From assembly GCA_028280515.1 (NCBI GenBank), contig JANQLP010000087.1, positions 1 through 41,520 on the forward strand: a DNA stretch of 41,520 nt, in the 5' to 3' direction. The notes under the pieces were generated by a model that was not told where the DNA came from, made no database searches, and saw nothing but the letters and a program-made list of their open reading frames with translations. Shown here piece after piece: positions 17,310 to 25,689 of the stretch (position 1 is the stretch's first letter; the number at the start of each line of letters is the position of its first letter). The DNA comes from Hyphomicrobiales bacterium. GTDB taxonomy: Bacteria > Pseudomonadota > Alphaproteobacteria > Rhizobiales > Methyloligellaceae. A program made the position numbers and the translations under genes.

Positions 17310-17816
17310 CTATCTGCAGACGGAATAATTGGCAGGGACACCCGTCCATTTCGGATTGCGGGGTTTGAGGTGGGCCTGCACCGCCTGCCATTCGACCTTG
17401 GTCACGATGGCGGGCACTTCCATGACGACATGTTCGAAATTTGGCTTCGGGCGCTTGGCTTTTGAGTCGTAGGTGTTGAAGCGATGCTCGCCGATATAGG
17501 TTGTGCGAGTCAGAATCTGATTGACGGCGGCAATACCGCAGCGTCCACCATCGCGGGTGCGGACGTCGCGTTCGTTGAGATGCTTGGCGATCGTCTTGAG
17601 CCCCGCCGGGTCGCTGTCGCAGTAGCCGCGTAGCGCTAAGCGATAGATGAGCTGCACTGTCTCTGCCTGGATCGGATTGATCTCCAACTTCTTCTTGATC
17701 TTGGCGCCGCGCTTTTCCGCCTCGATCTTTCGGTAGCCAATCGGCGGCAAGGCGCCGTTCCAGAAGCCGTGGCGCGCACTCTCCTTCATGGCCGGCAGCA
17801 CGTGAAACGTTGTCAC
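17310..17816 (-). pseudogene. Serine recombinase fragment (recombinase and zinc-ribbon region only)
   Basis: The 168-residue frame matches the middle of large serine recombinases: ARHGFWNGALPPIGYRKIEA, KKLEINPIQAETVQLIYRLA, AGLKTIAKHLNERDVRTRDG, VNQILTRTTYIGEHRFN and EWQAVQAHLKPRNPK. The N-terminal resolvase domain with the catalytic Ser and the C-terminal coiled-coil and zinc ribbon are both missing. The 5' side abuts the truncated end of a LysR gene at 17813-17816, and the 3' side ends near a transposase relic. It cannot catalyse recombination and marks an old mobile-element insertion. Confidence 0.8.
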
Positions 17817-18160
17817 TGCCGCGCATGCGAGACATAGAAACTGCGCAACGACGCCTTATATATCGCCAGCCGCAAACGGCCCTCCATTCCGAATGCCACC
17901 GCTGCAACGATCTCGTGTGCCTGGTCAACGTCCGCGATGACCCTCCGCGCGTCGACAACGAACGCCCGCCCCACTTCTGTTAGGTGGGCACCCGTGCTTC
18001 TGCACTCGAATAGGGTGACGACGAGTGCGCTTTCGAGTGCCGTAATCTGACGGGACACCGCTGAAAGATTGCCGCCAAGAACACTAGCCGCTCGGCGGAA
18101 ACTCAGTTCATCTGCCGTTGCCAAAGAGTAGTAGAGGCGCCGCAGCTCCATTCGGATCAC
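17813..18160 (-). pseudogene. LysR-family regulator, 3'-truncated
   Basis: The 115-residue frame has the LysR helix-turn-helix (MELRRLYYSLATADELSFRR, ASVLGGNLSAVSRQITALES, TLFECRSTGAHLTEVGRAF) and the linker helix (DARRVIADVDQAHEIVAAVA). It breaks off just after the first strand of the effector domain (MEGRLRLAIYKASL), where the serine recombinase fragment begins. It starts at GTG 18160, overlapping the MFS stop, or at ATG 18151. It was probably the regulator co-transcribed with the exporter. Without the effector domain it may be non-functional, although the DNA-binding half could still be made. Confidence 0.78.
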
Positions 18161-19725
18161 AACCGTTCGCCGGATTGCCCAAGTGCTCCAACGTGTCGCA
18201 GCGTGACCGCGGCGAGGATCGCAAGTAGCGTCATGCTAATCGCGCTGACGATCGCCGAGCCATTTAACCCTGCTGTGAACGCAATCTGCGCCTCTTCGAT
18301 CAACCTTGTTGGCAGGTCGGAGGCTATGGCTGATGCCGTCCAGAGGCTGTCGCTGACCGCTTCACGTTTGTCGTCCGCGAGATTGTCGGGCATGTGGTAG
18401 AGCATCGCGCGTCGATAGACGGCTGTGGCGAGGCTACCGAGAACGGCGATGCCGATTGAGATGCCAACGTCCTGAACGGTCTCGGACATGGCTGACGCTG
18501 ATCCCGCCTTGGCGGGCGGCGCAGCCCCGATCACGAGGTCGGTCCCCAGTGCAGCGATGACCCCGTTGCCGAGATAAGCCAGCCCCAAGCCTGCCACGAC
18601 CAGCGCCACGCTAGCGCCTCCATGACCGACCCCGGCGAGCATCAAATACCCGACGGCCGAAAGAACGAGCGATCCGGCGACGACGAAGCCGGGCCGGACA
18701 GACCGAGCAAGAAGCGGTGCACCGATACCGCCGACGATTATGCCGAGCGCTGCAAGGCCCAGCCACAGGCCTGCAACAGAGGGCGCATAGCCTGCCACCA
18801 ATTGCAGGTATTGGGCGGTGAGCAACATTGTCCCGCCGACCGCCACCAGCCCGACCAACAAGACGATCAGAGCAACTGAAAAGGTCTTGTTGCCAAACAA
18901 GCGGATATCGACAAGAGGATCGGACAACCGCCTTTGCCGGCGCACGAAGAGCACGGCGAAGAACAGGCCAACGACAATGGCGGCGATCGCGTCGGGAGCA
19001 ACACCGTATCTAGCGACTTGCTTGATGCCGTAGATCACCGGCAGCATTGCGGAAAGCGAGATCGCCACACTGAGAAGATCGATCCGCCCTCTGTTCGGCG
19101 CGCGATACTCAGGCAACAGAAAAGGGGCGAGCAGAAGCATGAAAGCGGCGATAGGCACTGCGAGTAGGAAGGTGGCACCCCACCAGAATTGCTCCAGCAG
19201 ATAGCCGCCAACGACAGGTCCCAATGCGTAGCCGACTCCAAAGATCGTCGTCCATATCCCGAAGGCAAGCGCGCGCTCACGAGGATCAGCGAAGAGGTTA
19301 CTGATGAGTGCCAGGGTTGATGGCATCAACGTCGCGGCGGCCACACCGAGCGCTGCGCGCGCTGCGATCAACATTGCTGCGCTTGTTGAGAAGGCCGCAA
19401 TTGCCGAAGCAACCGCGAAGGATGCAACGCCGATCATTAACAGCTTGCGCCGTCCGATGCGGTCGCCGAGCGTGCCCATAGTGATGAGAAAGCCACCGAG
19501 CATGAAGCCGGAAGCGTCTATGATCCAAAGCGCCTGCGTGCTCGTTGGCTGAAGGTCAATCGCCAGCGCAGGCAAGGTCATGGGCAGGAAGGTGAGATCG
19601 AGTCCGAGCAGCATAGTCGGCAGGGCCAACAGCGCCATCCCTAGCCACTCGTGCACGCCGGCCTTGGTCGGCAACCGCGCCTCGTCTTGGGCCTTAGCAA
19701 CCCCTGCATCGCACTGAACTGTCAT
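18157..19725 (-). CDS. MFS exporter, DHA2 (14-helix) drug/H+ antiporter type
   Basis: This 522-residue inner-membrane protein has about 14 hydrophobic segments. MFS motif A is GTLGDRIGRRKLLMIG near residue 85. The first helix carries the DHA2 pattern LLGLDLTFLPMTLPALAIDL, and motif C-like GVGYALGPVVGGYLLEQFWW follows. A long loop with IASDLPTRLIEEAQIAFTAG lies before the last helix, as in QacA/SmvA-like exporters. GGAGG lies just upstream of the ATG. Proton-driven export of cationic drugs or biocides is the family role. It is divergent from an MmyB-like regulator, which probably controls it, and overlaps a truncated LysR gene. Confidence 0.9.
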   Translation of the reverse strand: MTVQCDAGVAKAQDEARLPTKAGVHEWLGMALLALPTMLLGLDLTFLPMTLPALAIDLQPTSTQALWIIDASGFMLGGFLITMGTLGDRIGRRKLLMIGVASFAVASAIAAFSTSAAMLIAARAALGVAAATLMPSTLALISNLFADPRERALAFGIWTTIFGVGYALGPVVGGYLLEQFWWGATFLLAVPIAAFMLLLAPFLLPEYRAPNRGRIDLLSVAISLSAMLPVIYGIKQVARYGVAPDAIAAIVVGLFFAVLFVRRQRRLSDPLVDIRLFGNKTFSVALIVLLVGLVAVGGTMLLTAQYLQLVAGYAPSVAGLWLGLAALGIIVGGIGAPLLARSVRPGFVVAGSLVLSAVGYLMLAGVGHGGASVALVVAGLGLAYLGNGVIAALGTDLVIGAAPPAKAGSASAMSETVQDVGISIGIAVLGSLATAVYRRAMLYHMPDNLADDKREAVSDSLWTASAIASDLPTRLIEEAQIAFTAGLNGSAIVSAISMTLLAILAAVTLRHVGALGQSGERL

Positions 19726-19778
19726 GTCGCCTCCTTGTCTGAGGCGGACAATCCAGCTAAGCTATTCCTGTTACAATA

Positions 19779-20606
19779 TTGGAAATTATCCTATTACTGT
19801 TGGCGATAGTCTTGTCTGACCGAACCCTCGCGCGCAACCGACCCGAGCTGTCTGACTTTGTCACGCGCCATCGGAAAAAACTCACCCCTGCGGATGTAGG
19901 GCTGCCGACCACTGGCGGGCGGCGCACACCGGGGCTTAGACGCGAAGAGGTCGCCGCACTCGCGGGCGTGGGGCTCACCTGGTATACATGGTTCGAACAA
20001 GGCCGCGATGTTCAGGTCTCGGAGAGCTTTCTGCTCAAAGTCGCCAAAGCGCTGAAACTGGATGATGCCGAGTGCAATCATCTCTTCCTGTTGGCCCACC
20101 GGCGCCCACCCCCTCCAGAAGCGCGTCAATGGCCATCGGTCGGTCCATTGATCCAGCAGTTGCTGGACGATCTGACAGAACGTCCAGCATATGTATCGAA
20201 CCTTCGTTGGGACGTCATTGCCTGGAACGCAGCGGCCGATCGTCTGTTCGAGTTTTCTAGTCGGGCGCAACATGACTGCAACATCATCCGCATGGTCTTT
20301 GCCGATCCTGACTTACGGCGACGACTGCCAGCTTGGCGTGAGGATGCACCCAAATTGTTGGCGCAGTTCCGCTATGACATGGCCGCCACTCCGGACGATC
20401 CCGATATGCGTTGGCTAGTCGAAGACCTTAAGAAGGTGTCGCCTGACTTCCGACGCTGGATCGAACAGCCGAGCATGGAAAGCTATGCCAGAGGTCTCAG
20501 CAGTTTACTTGCCGACGATGCGCAATTCCGTTTCGCCCACGAGATGCTCACAGTAGACGAGCACCGCCATCTCAAGATGATCGTCTATTTCCAGCAATCC
20601 CAATAG
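19779..20606 (+). CDS. XRE-family regulator with MmyB-like ligand-binding domain
   Basis: The helix-turn-helix lies at about residues 25-95: LSDFVTRHRKKLTPADVGLP, GRRTPGLRREEVAALAGVGL, TWYTWFEQGRDVQVSESFLL. The MmyB-like domain follows: RWDVIAWNAAADRLFEF, RMVFADPDLRRRLPAW, a core with DPDMRWLVEDLKKVSPDFRR, and a C-terminal FAHEMLTVDEHRHLKMIVYF. This fold can bind a fatty-acid-like ligand in known members. The start is uncertain: TTG at 19779 is the longest, and TTG at 19812 would remove a leader that looks non-native. It is divergent from the MFS exporter with only about 50 bases between them, so it is the likely repressor of that gene. Confidence 0.85.
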   Translation: MEIILLLLAIVLSDRTLARNRPELSDFVTRHRKKLTPADVGLPTTGGRRTPGLRREEVAALAGVGLTWYTWFEQGRDVQVSESFLLKVAKALKLDDAECNHLFLLAHRRPPPPEARQWPSVGPLIQQLLDDLTERPAYVSNLRWDVIAWNAAADRLFEFSSRAQHDCNIIRMVFADPDLRRRLPAWREDAPKLLAQFRYDMAATPDDPDMRWLVEDLKKVSPDFRRWIEQPSMESYARGLSSLLADDAQFRFAHEMLTVDEHRHLKMIVYFQQSQ

Positions 20607-21168
20607 CGTGTTTCGGCGCTCTATCTCGAAAGAAAACGAGCTTAGGCGAGTTCTGAGGTGCCGTTATCGTGTGGCTATGGCGAGCTCGTAGTTCTCTTGT
20701 TCATCCAAAGTTGCGCGCCACATACTCCAGTAGTTTTGCTGGCGCTAACCGTGTCGTGAGTTCGGATAGGCCGTATCGCGGAAAGTAGCGTCAGGCTTAG
20801 TGTGTGGTGGAGCGTCCTGATCGAGTACTCCCCAGTGAGCGATGAAGAGCATTGACTACGACCCAACTCTTCGTGAGATGCGCCAGATCATCTACCGGCT
20901 GACGCGCGGGGTGGACGCGTGGCTGGTGATGTCGAATCAGACGAAAAGGGGGCGTCCTGGCTTCGCTTCCGGTGATTCGGAAGTGCTGCGCATTGCACAG
21001 GGCATGGTGCACATGGTCGGCATATCGACACACTCCGTGCCGAACTAACGGAGGAGCTGAACTTACGCCCTCAATTAGGCCACACTCTCCATAATGCAGA
21101 TTCTGCAACACGCGACCGAGCCACTGACTGTCTGACATCAGCTTGATGAGGCCGTCTTGCACTCCGTC
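20607..21168. other. Intergenic region of about 560 bases, no supported gene
   Basis: Small frames occur on both strands, for example 20842-21048 (+) and 20797-21162 (-), but they overlap each other, lack convincing start signals and match nothing I know. TCCATAATGCAGAT at 21088-21101 recurs at 41394-41407 and, with one change, at 29438-29451. Confidence 0.5.
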
Positions 21169-22776
21169 CTACACAGCCAGCGCGACACCTTGGTTCCAGG
21201 GATCGGCCGCGCCGTGGAGCTCGTCTTCGGAGTCGATCAGAATGGCGTGGACGCGAGCGCACAGGTAACTCTTGTGACTCCGTCTGGCCTGGTAGCCCTT
21301 CGCCTCCAGCGCATCGCAAGTGTACTGCGGTATTCTTGCTGGAACATCAATGATGTCACTGACGGTGGAAAAGCGGGGCGCGTCGACGGCCTCGCTGATC
21401 GACATGCCGAAGTCAACGATGTTGAGAATCACCTGAAGCACGGCCATGGGTATGTGCGCGCCGCCTGGTGCGCCGAGAACGACGTAGGGATTGTCTCCCC
21501 GGAACAGCATCGTTGGTGTCATGAAGTTGGCACGTCGTCGGCCTGGCGCGAGAGATTGCCGGTTGCCTGATCGCGGGTCGAACGACGCTATGCCACCGTT
21601 GTACATGAACCCCAGTCCGGGCGTGATGACGCCGGACAGCTTGCCGTTTGTGTGGGTCAGGCTGACACAGGTGCCCTGTTCGTCGACGGCTGAGATGTGC
21701 GTTGTGCTCGGTGCATCGGCGGTCGCCCGCGCCACGTGACAGATTTCGCCATCGCGGATTGCCTTGGCCTCGCGCTCGGCCACCTGAGGATCGAGAAACT
21801 CCTGGTCCGGCGCGTCAAAGAATCGCGGGTCCCCGATCATACTGTCCTTCGCGACCTGACCGCGCTTCATGACCTCCGATACGAGAGCGATGTACTCGGG
21901 CGTGTTGTGGCCAAGTCCCACAAGATCGAAGTGTTCCAGCGTCTTGAGCATTTTGAGAAGCATCAGCCCGATCCCCGGCGGACGCGTCGCCGCGACCCGA
22001 ATGCCGCGATAGCTACCCCACAGCGGATCATCGAGCTGAAGGACAAAATTTTCAAAGTCTGCCTTTGTCAGGAGGCCGCCGTTCTTACGAAAGTCGGTAT
22101 CCATGCGTTCGGCGATATCGCCTTGGTAGAACACTTCTGCGCCTTCTTGAGCGATCTGTCTCAGTGTCGTGGCAAGGTCGGGGTTCCTGACGATGCTCCC
22201 GACGGGCAGGACACCGCCATCGCTGCCGAAGAACAGGTGTGCGTAGGCCTTCGTATACGCCATGCGTTCGACGTTCTGAACGCGGCCTGTAGGATCGTGA
22301 GCCGTCCAGTAGTCGTAGACATAGGGCGTAACGGTGTAGCCGTTCTCAGCGAAGTCAATCGCTGGTTCGATCAGGTCGCGCCAGGCCAGCCGCCCATGAC
22401 GCGAATGCAGATGCTGCAAGGCCTTGATGTTCCCCGATGCCGCAACGGACGTGTAACCGAGTTCGTTGACGCGGCCTTCCACGACGAACCCATAACCGTC
22501 ATACATTTGACAGTCAAAGATGTCCTCCCACATTCCTTCCTTTGCCGACATGGGCGCGGTGAAGACGGCGGAGATACACTCGTGAAGCCCTTGTGTCGGA
22601 TTGAAGATTTGGCAGATGGAACTACCGGCCAAACCGCATTCGAACTGATCCATGACAAACTGGGCAAAAGCACATGCGATCGCAGCATCCGCGGCATTGC
22701 CTCCTTTCAGAAAGGTACGGGCGCCAACCTCTGTGGCATCCGGCTGTGGCGCGACGATCATGTTTTGTCGGGGCAA
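21169..22776 (-). CDS. Gamma-glutamyltransferase-family protein (Ntn hydrolase)
   Basis: The fold and length (about 535 residues) match self-cleaving gamma-glutamyltransferases. The N-terminal region has TEVGARTFLKGGNAADAAIA. The mature small subunit is predicted to begin at the Thr of DAPSTTHISAVDEQGTCVSL, near two thirds of the chain. The end carries GGAHIPMAVLQVILNIVDFG and ISEAVDAPRF. There is no signal peptide, so a cytoplasmic location is likely. In the large subunit the usual GxGGGGF stretch reads GLAGSSICQIF, and the usual DFREMAP-type Arg is not evident near VFTAPMSAKEG, so the acyl donor may differ from glutathione. TTG at 22776, 6 bases after GGAG, is the preferred start; ATG 22761 and TTG 22827 are alternatives. 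It follows the GMC gene on the same strand. Confidence 0.83.
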   Translation of the reverse strand: MPRQNMIVAPQPDATEVGARTFLKGGNAADAAIACAFAQFVMDQFECGLAGSSICQIFNPTQGLHECISAVFTAPMSAKEGMWEDIFDCQMYDGYGFVVEGRVNELGYTSVAASGNIKALQHLHSRHGRLAWRDLIEPAIDFAENGYTVTPYVYDYWTAHDPTGRVQNVERMAYTKAYAHLFFGSDGGVLPVGSIVRNPDLATTLRQIAQEGAEVFYQGDIAERMDTDFRKNGGLLTKADFENFVLQLDDPLWGSYRGIRVAATRPPGIGLMLLKMLKTLEHFDLVGLGHNTPEYIALVSEVMKRGQVAKDSMIGDPRFFDAPDQEFLDPQVAEREAKAIRDGEICHVARATADAPSTTHISAVDEQGTCVSLTHTNGKLSGVITPGLGFMYNGGIASFDPRSGNRQSLAPGRRRANFMTPTMLFRGDNPYVVLGAPGGAHIPMAVLQVILNIVDFGMSISEAVDAPRFSTVSDIIDVPARIPQYTCDALEAKGYQARRSHKSYLCARVHAILIDSEDELHGAADPWNQGVALAV

Positions 22777-22814
22777 GTCCCTCTCCGTTCTTCTGGGTTG
22801 TCGTGGTCTTCGTT

Positions 22815-22896
22815 GTAAATCTGACAAACCGGGCCGCAGTACCGTGATGGATGCAAGGGCTGGTGTTCCTTACGTCATCTGACGAAATCTGACATC
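22815..22896. promoter_or_regulatory. Repeated ATCTGAC motif before the GGT-like gene
   Basis: AAATCTGACA occurs at 22817-22826 and 22885-22894, and CATCTGACG at 22876-22884, within the gap between the GMC stop and the GGT-like start. Three closely spaced copies could be a regulator site or an RNA element. No matching regulator can be named. Confidence 0.25.
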
Positions 22897-22901
22897 GAAC
22901 A

Positions 22902-24590
22902 CTAAGGCGCCACCGCATAGGGTGGGTTCCAGGTCGAACGCGACCGATGGTCGAGTTCACCATCGGCCGTCACGACGTAGGACAGGTGAGCCCTCGGAAG
23001 CAGCTCGACGCCGCGAATCAGATCTGCCGCGCGCTCCGCGATCATGACCGTTGGTGCATTGAGGTTGCTGCTCGTCTCGCTGGGCATGACGGAAGCATCG
23101 ACGACGCGCAGGCCGTCAACACCGCGGACTCGCAACATCGGATCGCATACCGCGCCGCTATCGCTGCCCATGCGGCACGTGCCGCACGGATGATAACCGC
23201 TGGAGGCATTCTCCCGTATAAAGCGGTCAATCTCGTCATCGGTCCGTGCGTCGGCACTCAGATGATGTTCGCGACCGCGAAACGGATCGAACGCCGGTTG
23301 ACACACGATCTCGCGCATCAGTTTGACGCCGTTACGCATATCGATGATGTCTTGGTGTTCTGCCAGATAGTTGGGATCGATCAGCGGCACTGCCTGGGGA
23401 TCGGCGCTGGACAGGCGGACTGTGCCGCGACTCAAGGCCCGCAGCGTGCCGCCTCCGAGATTGAAGCCATGGGTCCGACTTGGTTGCCAGCCGTCGAGCA
23501 GAATGGGTTTGAAATGAACCTGGACGTCGGGGTGCGCAATGTCGGGTCGGCTTCTAAGAAAGGCGCCGACCTCAACGTGGTTGGTGCTTCCCGGCCCCCT
23601 GCGGGTCGTCAGCCACTGGGCCCCCAAGAGCGCCATGCGATGGGGTTGCAGATACCTCGCCAAGCATACTGGCTTCGTGCTTTCGTACTGGATCATGGCA
23701 TACAGATGATCCTGCAGGTTGCTGCCGACCCCCTGTGAATCGACGACGACGTCAATGCCATGACCACGCAGGTGGTCTGCCGGACCGATGCCGGACAGCA
23801 TGAGGAGCTGAGGCGATCCGAATGCGCCGGCACAGAGCAGGATCTCGCGTTCAGCGGTTGCCGTATGCAATTGTCCATGTAGGACGTACTGGACAGCGGT
23901 CGCTCTAGTCTGTTCGATGACGATCTTCTGAACGAGAATTTCGGTTTGAACGATTAGGCCAGCCGGTTGACCGTCTCGTCGCAGGTAGGCGTGAGCTGTG
24001 CTCGCGCGCACGCCGGCGTCGACGTTCATGTCCCACGGCCCAAAACCTTCTTGTTGATAGCCGTTGACGTCGGGGGTGTAGGGATGGCCGGCCTCGGATC
24101 CGGCCTCCAGAAAGGCGGAGACAACTGGATTCTCGACGGTGCCTTGGCGCACGACGATCGGACCCTCCTTGCCTCTATACGCGCTCGAGGCGCCTAGATA
24201 GGTCTCGCTGCGTCGGAAGTAGGGAAGCACCTCGGCATAGGACCAGCCTTGCGCGCCCTCCTCGTTGGCCCAGCGCTCGTAGTCGAGCGCATGTCCGCGT
24301 AGAAACACCATTGCATTGATAGATGACGAACCGCCCAGCACCTTGCCCCTGGGCTGATAGATCCTGCGGTTTGCGAGGTTGGGCTGGGGTGTCGACCAGT
24401 ACGACCAGTTGTAGGGGCCGCCCTGGAAGTTGCGGGCAAAAGCGGCCGGCATTTGAATCGTCCAGCTTCTGTCGACCGAGCCGGCCTCAAGGAGCAGAAC
24501 CGTCGTGCCGGGGTCTTCGCACAGCCTGGCGGCAAGGATACTCCCTGCAGTACCGGCACCGACAATGATGTAGTCATACGTTAGGGACAT
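22902..24590 (-). CDS. GMC-family FAD oxidoreductase (choline dehydrogenase-like)
   Basis: This 562-residue flavoprotein oxidises an alcohol to an aldehyde or ketone. It has the FAD-binding DYIIVGAGTAGSILAARL at the N-terminus, GMC signature 1 (PRGKVLGGSSSINAMVFLRG near residue 80), signature 2 (GAFGSPQLLMLSGIGPADHL near residue 250) and the catalytic His in SGYHPCGTCRMG. C-terminal SSNLNAPTVMIAERAADLI is typical of the family. About 25 extra residues follow the usual end. No signal peptide or membrane anchor is seen. The substrate is unknown; choline-like, polyethylene glycol or long-chain alcohols are used by relatives. A palindromic half-site pair lies 34-64 bases upstream, shared with the divergent MerR-type regulator. 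Confidence 0.92.
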   Translation of the reverse strand: MSLTYDYIIVGAGTAGSILAARLCEDPGTTVLLLEAGSVDRSWTIQMPAAFARNFQGGPYNWSYWSTPQPNLANRRIYQPRGKVLGGSSSINAMVFLRGHALDYERWANEEGAQGWSYAEVLPYFRRSETYLGASSAYRGKEGPIVVRQGTVENPVVSAFLEAGSEAGHPYTPDVNGYQQEGFGPWDMNVDAGVRASTAHAYLRRDGQPAGLIVQTEILVQKIVIEQTRATAVQYVLHGQLHTATAEREILLCAGAFGSPQLLMLSGIGPADHLRGHGIDVVVDSQGVGSNLQDHLYAMIQYESTKPVCLARYLQPHRMALLGAQWLTTRRGPGSTNHVEVGAFLRSRPDIAHPDVQVHFKPILLDGWQPSRTHGFNLGGGTLRALSRGTVRLSSADPQAVPLIDPNYLAEHQDIIDMRNGVKLMREIVCQPAFDPFRGREHHLSADARTDDEIDRFIRENASSGYHPCGTCRMGSDSGAVCDPMLRVRGVDGLRVVDASVMPSETSSNLNAPTVMIAERAADLIRGVELLPRAHLSYVVTADGELDHRSRSTWNPPYAVAP

Positions 24591-24623
24591 GGGACAACAG
24601 ACGCATTGAGCTGAATGACAAAA

Positions 24624-24654
24624 TTGCAGAACATATATTCTCTTTGTTCTGTAA
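24624..24654. promoter_or_regulatory. Candidate operator, TTGCAGAACA-N11-TGTTCTGTAA
   Basis: Two inverted 10-base half-sites (24624-24633 and 24645-24654) differ at one base and are separated by 11 AT-rich bases. The site lies between the divergent GMC and MerR-XRE-cupin genes, close to where both promoters should be. A third half-site, TGTTCTGTAA, occurs at 29124-29133 upstream of the orphan binding protein. This is a natural candidate for binding by the adjacent regulator. Confidence 0.5.
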
Positions 24655-24732
24655 GTATATCAAGTTGCTGGACCGTGCAACGACAAAGGCGTTAGGCATG
24701 TTGCCGATGTGTTGGGATAGGGGAGATCCCGT

Positions 24733-25578
24733 GTGCCGGTGAACAAGAAGCGCAAACGCCGTTCGGATCAGCCTGGGCCGCCAGCCAGAAGGGTGAGTCG
24801 GATGAAGGTTTCCGACGTTGCGAGCATAGCGGGTGTAAGCCCCTCGACCCTGCGTCTATGGGAGAAACACGGTCTGGTGGAGCCGGAGCGCACACCGAGC
24901 GGACACAGGTACTACAATGAGGAGTCACTCGCGCGGATCCGGGACATCGCTCGACTGCGCAGTGTTCAGGGGCTCAACTTTGCGGCAATCAAACAGGTAC
25001 TGGGTGATGAGAGGTCCGACGTCCACGCCGTTACCCAGCCGCTAGGTGCGAGATTGCGTCAACTCCGAGAGTCCAAGCAGCTGACGCTTCGCGACGTTGC
25101 TGCGCTGACAGGCCTTGCGCATTCCTTCATCAGCGTCTTGGAACGCACGTCCGGGGGCGCGTCTATGACCAGCTTGAAGAAGCTTGCTGAATGCTATGGC
25201 ACCTCGGTCACCGCATTGATAGAAGAAGCGGCCGGACCCGCGAAGAACCTCGTCATGCGGTCGAAAGACAGCCGCGTCGCACCGGTCCTTGGACCCAGTA
25301 TCTTCATCGAACAGCTTTCCAACCACCTCGAGCACTTGGACTGTCAGCGTTGGCGCATCGCCCCTGGGGCGTCCAGCGACGGTTCCTATGACCACGACGG
25401 TGAGGAGTTTCTCTTTGTCCTACAGGGCAGATTCGAGATTTCAATCGAAGGCTACGGCAAGTACAAGCTGCAGGCGGGTGACTCGGTGGCCTTCCCCAGC
25501 ACGAACCCGCACTCGTGGCGCAACCCTGGCAAAGAGGAAGCTATCGTCATCTGGGTCAACACGCCTCCGACATTCTAA
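24733..25578 (+). CDS. Three-domain regulator: MerR HTH, XRE HTH and cupin
   Basis: In this 281-residue protein residues 24-90 form a MerR-type winged helix (MKVSDVASIAGVSPSTLRLW, EKHGLVEPERTPSGHRYYNE, DIARLRSVQGLNFAAIKQVL). Residues about 103-165 form an XRE helix-turn-helix (LGARLRQLRESKQLTLRDVA, LTGLAHSFISVLERTSGGAS). Residues about 205-275 form a cupin barrel (WRIAPGASSDGSYDHDGEEF, LFVLQGRFEISIEGYGKYKL, GDSVAFPSTNPHSWRNPG). XRE-cupin proteins such as PuuR sense small metabolites and repress catabolic genes; the added MerR domain gives two DNA-binding units. GTG at 24733 has GGGGAG upstream; ATG 24802 is the alternative. It lies divergent from the GMC gene beside a palindromic site. Confidence 0.9.
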   Translation: MPVNKKRKRRSDQPGPPARRVSRMKVSDVASIAGVSPSTLRLWEKHGLVEPERTPSGHRYYNEESLARIRDIARLRSVQGLNFAAIKQVLGDERSDVHAVTQPLGARLRQLRESKQLTLRDVAALTGLAHSFISVLERTSGGASMTSLKKLAECYGTSVTALIEEAAGPAKNLVMRSKDSRVAPVLGPSIFIEQLSNHLEHLDCQRWRIAPGASSDGSYDHDGEEFLFVLQGRFEISIEGYGKYKLQAGDSVAFPSTNPHSWRNPGKEEAIVIWVNTPPTF

Positions 25579-25689
25579 CGTCGAAGTCCCGTGCTGTTTG
25601 GCGAACGGTCTGCGCATCCGTCGCCCGCATCGTCGTAAGCTCCGAAGTCAATCATCGTCGGTGTGGTTACCTTGGCTTCATCGAGAAAC

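Noticed and set aside
17149-17958. 269-codon minus-strand frame spanning the recombinase and LysR fragments
   Set aside because: It is out of frame with both recognisable fragments and reads as low-information sequence.
20797-21162. Possible transposase remnant between the MmyB-like and GGT-like genes
   Set aside because: No catalytic or helix-turn-helix pattern could be found in either strand, so no call was made.
21697-22818. 373-codon plus-strand frame opposite the GGT-like gene
   Set aside because: The minus strand carries the full Ntn-hydrolase motifs; this frame is the complement.
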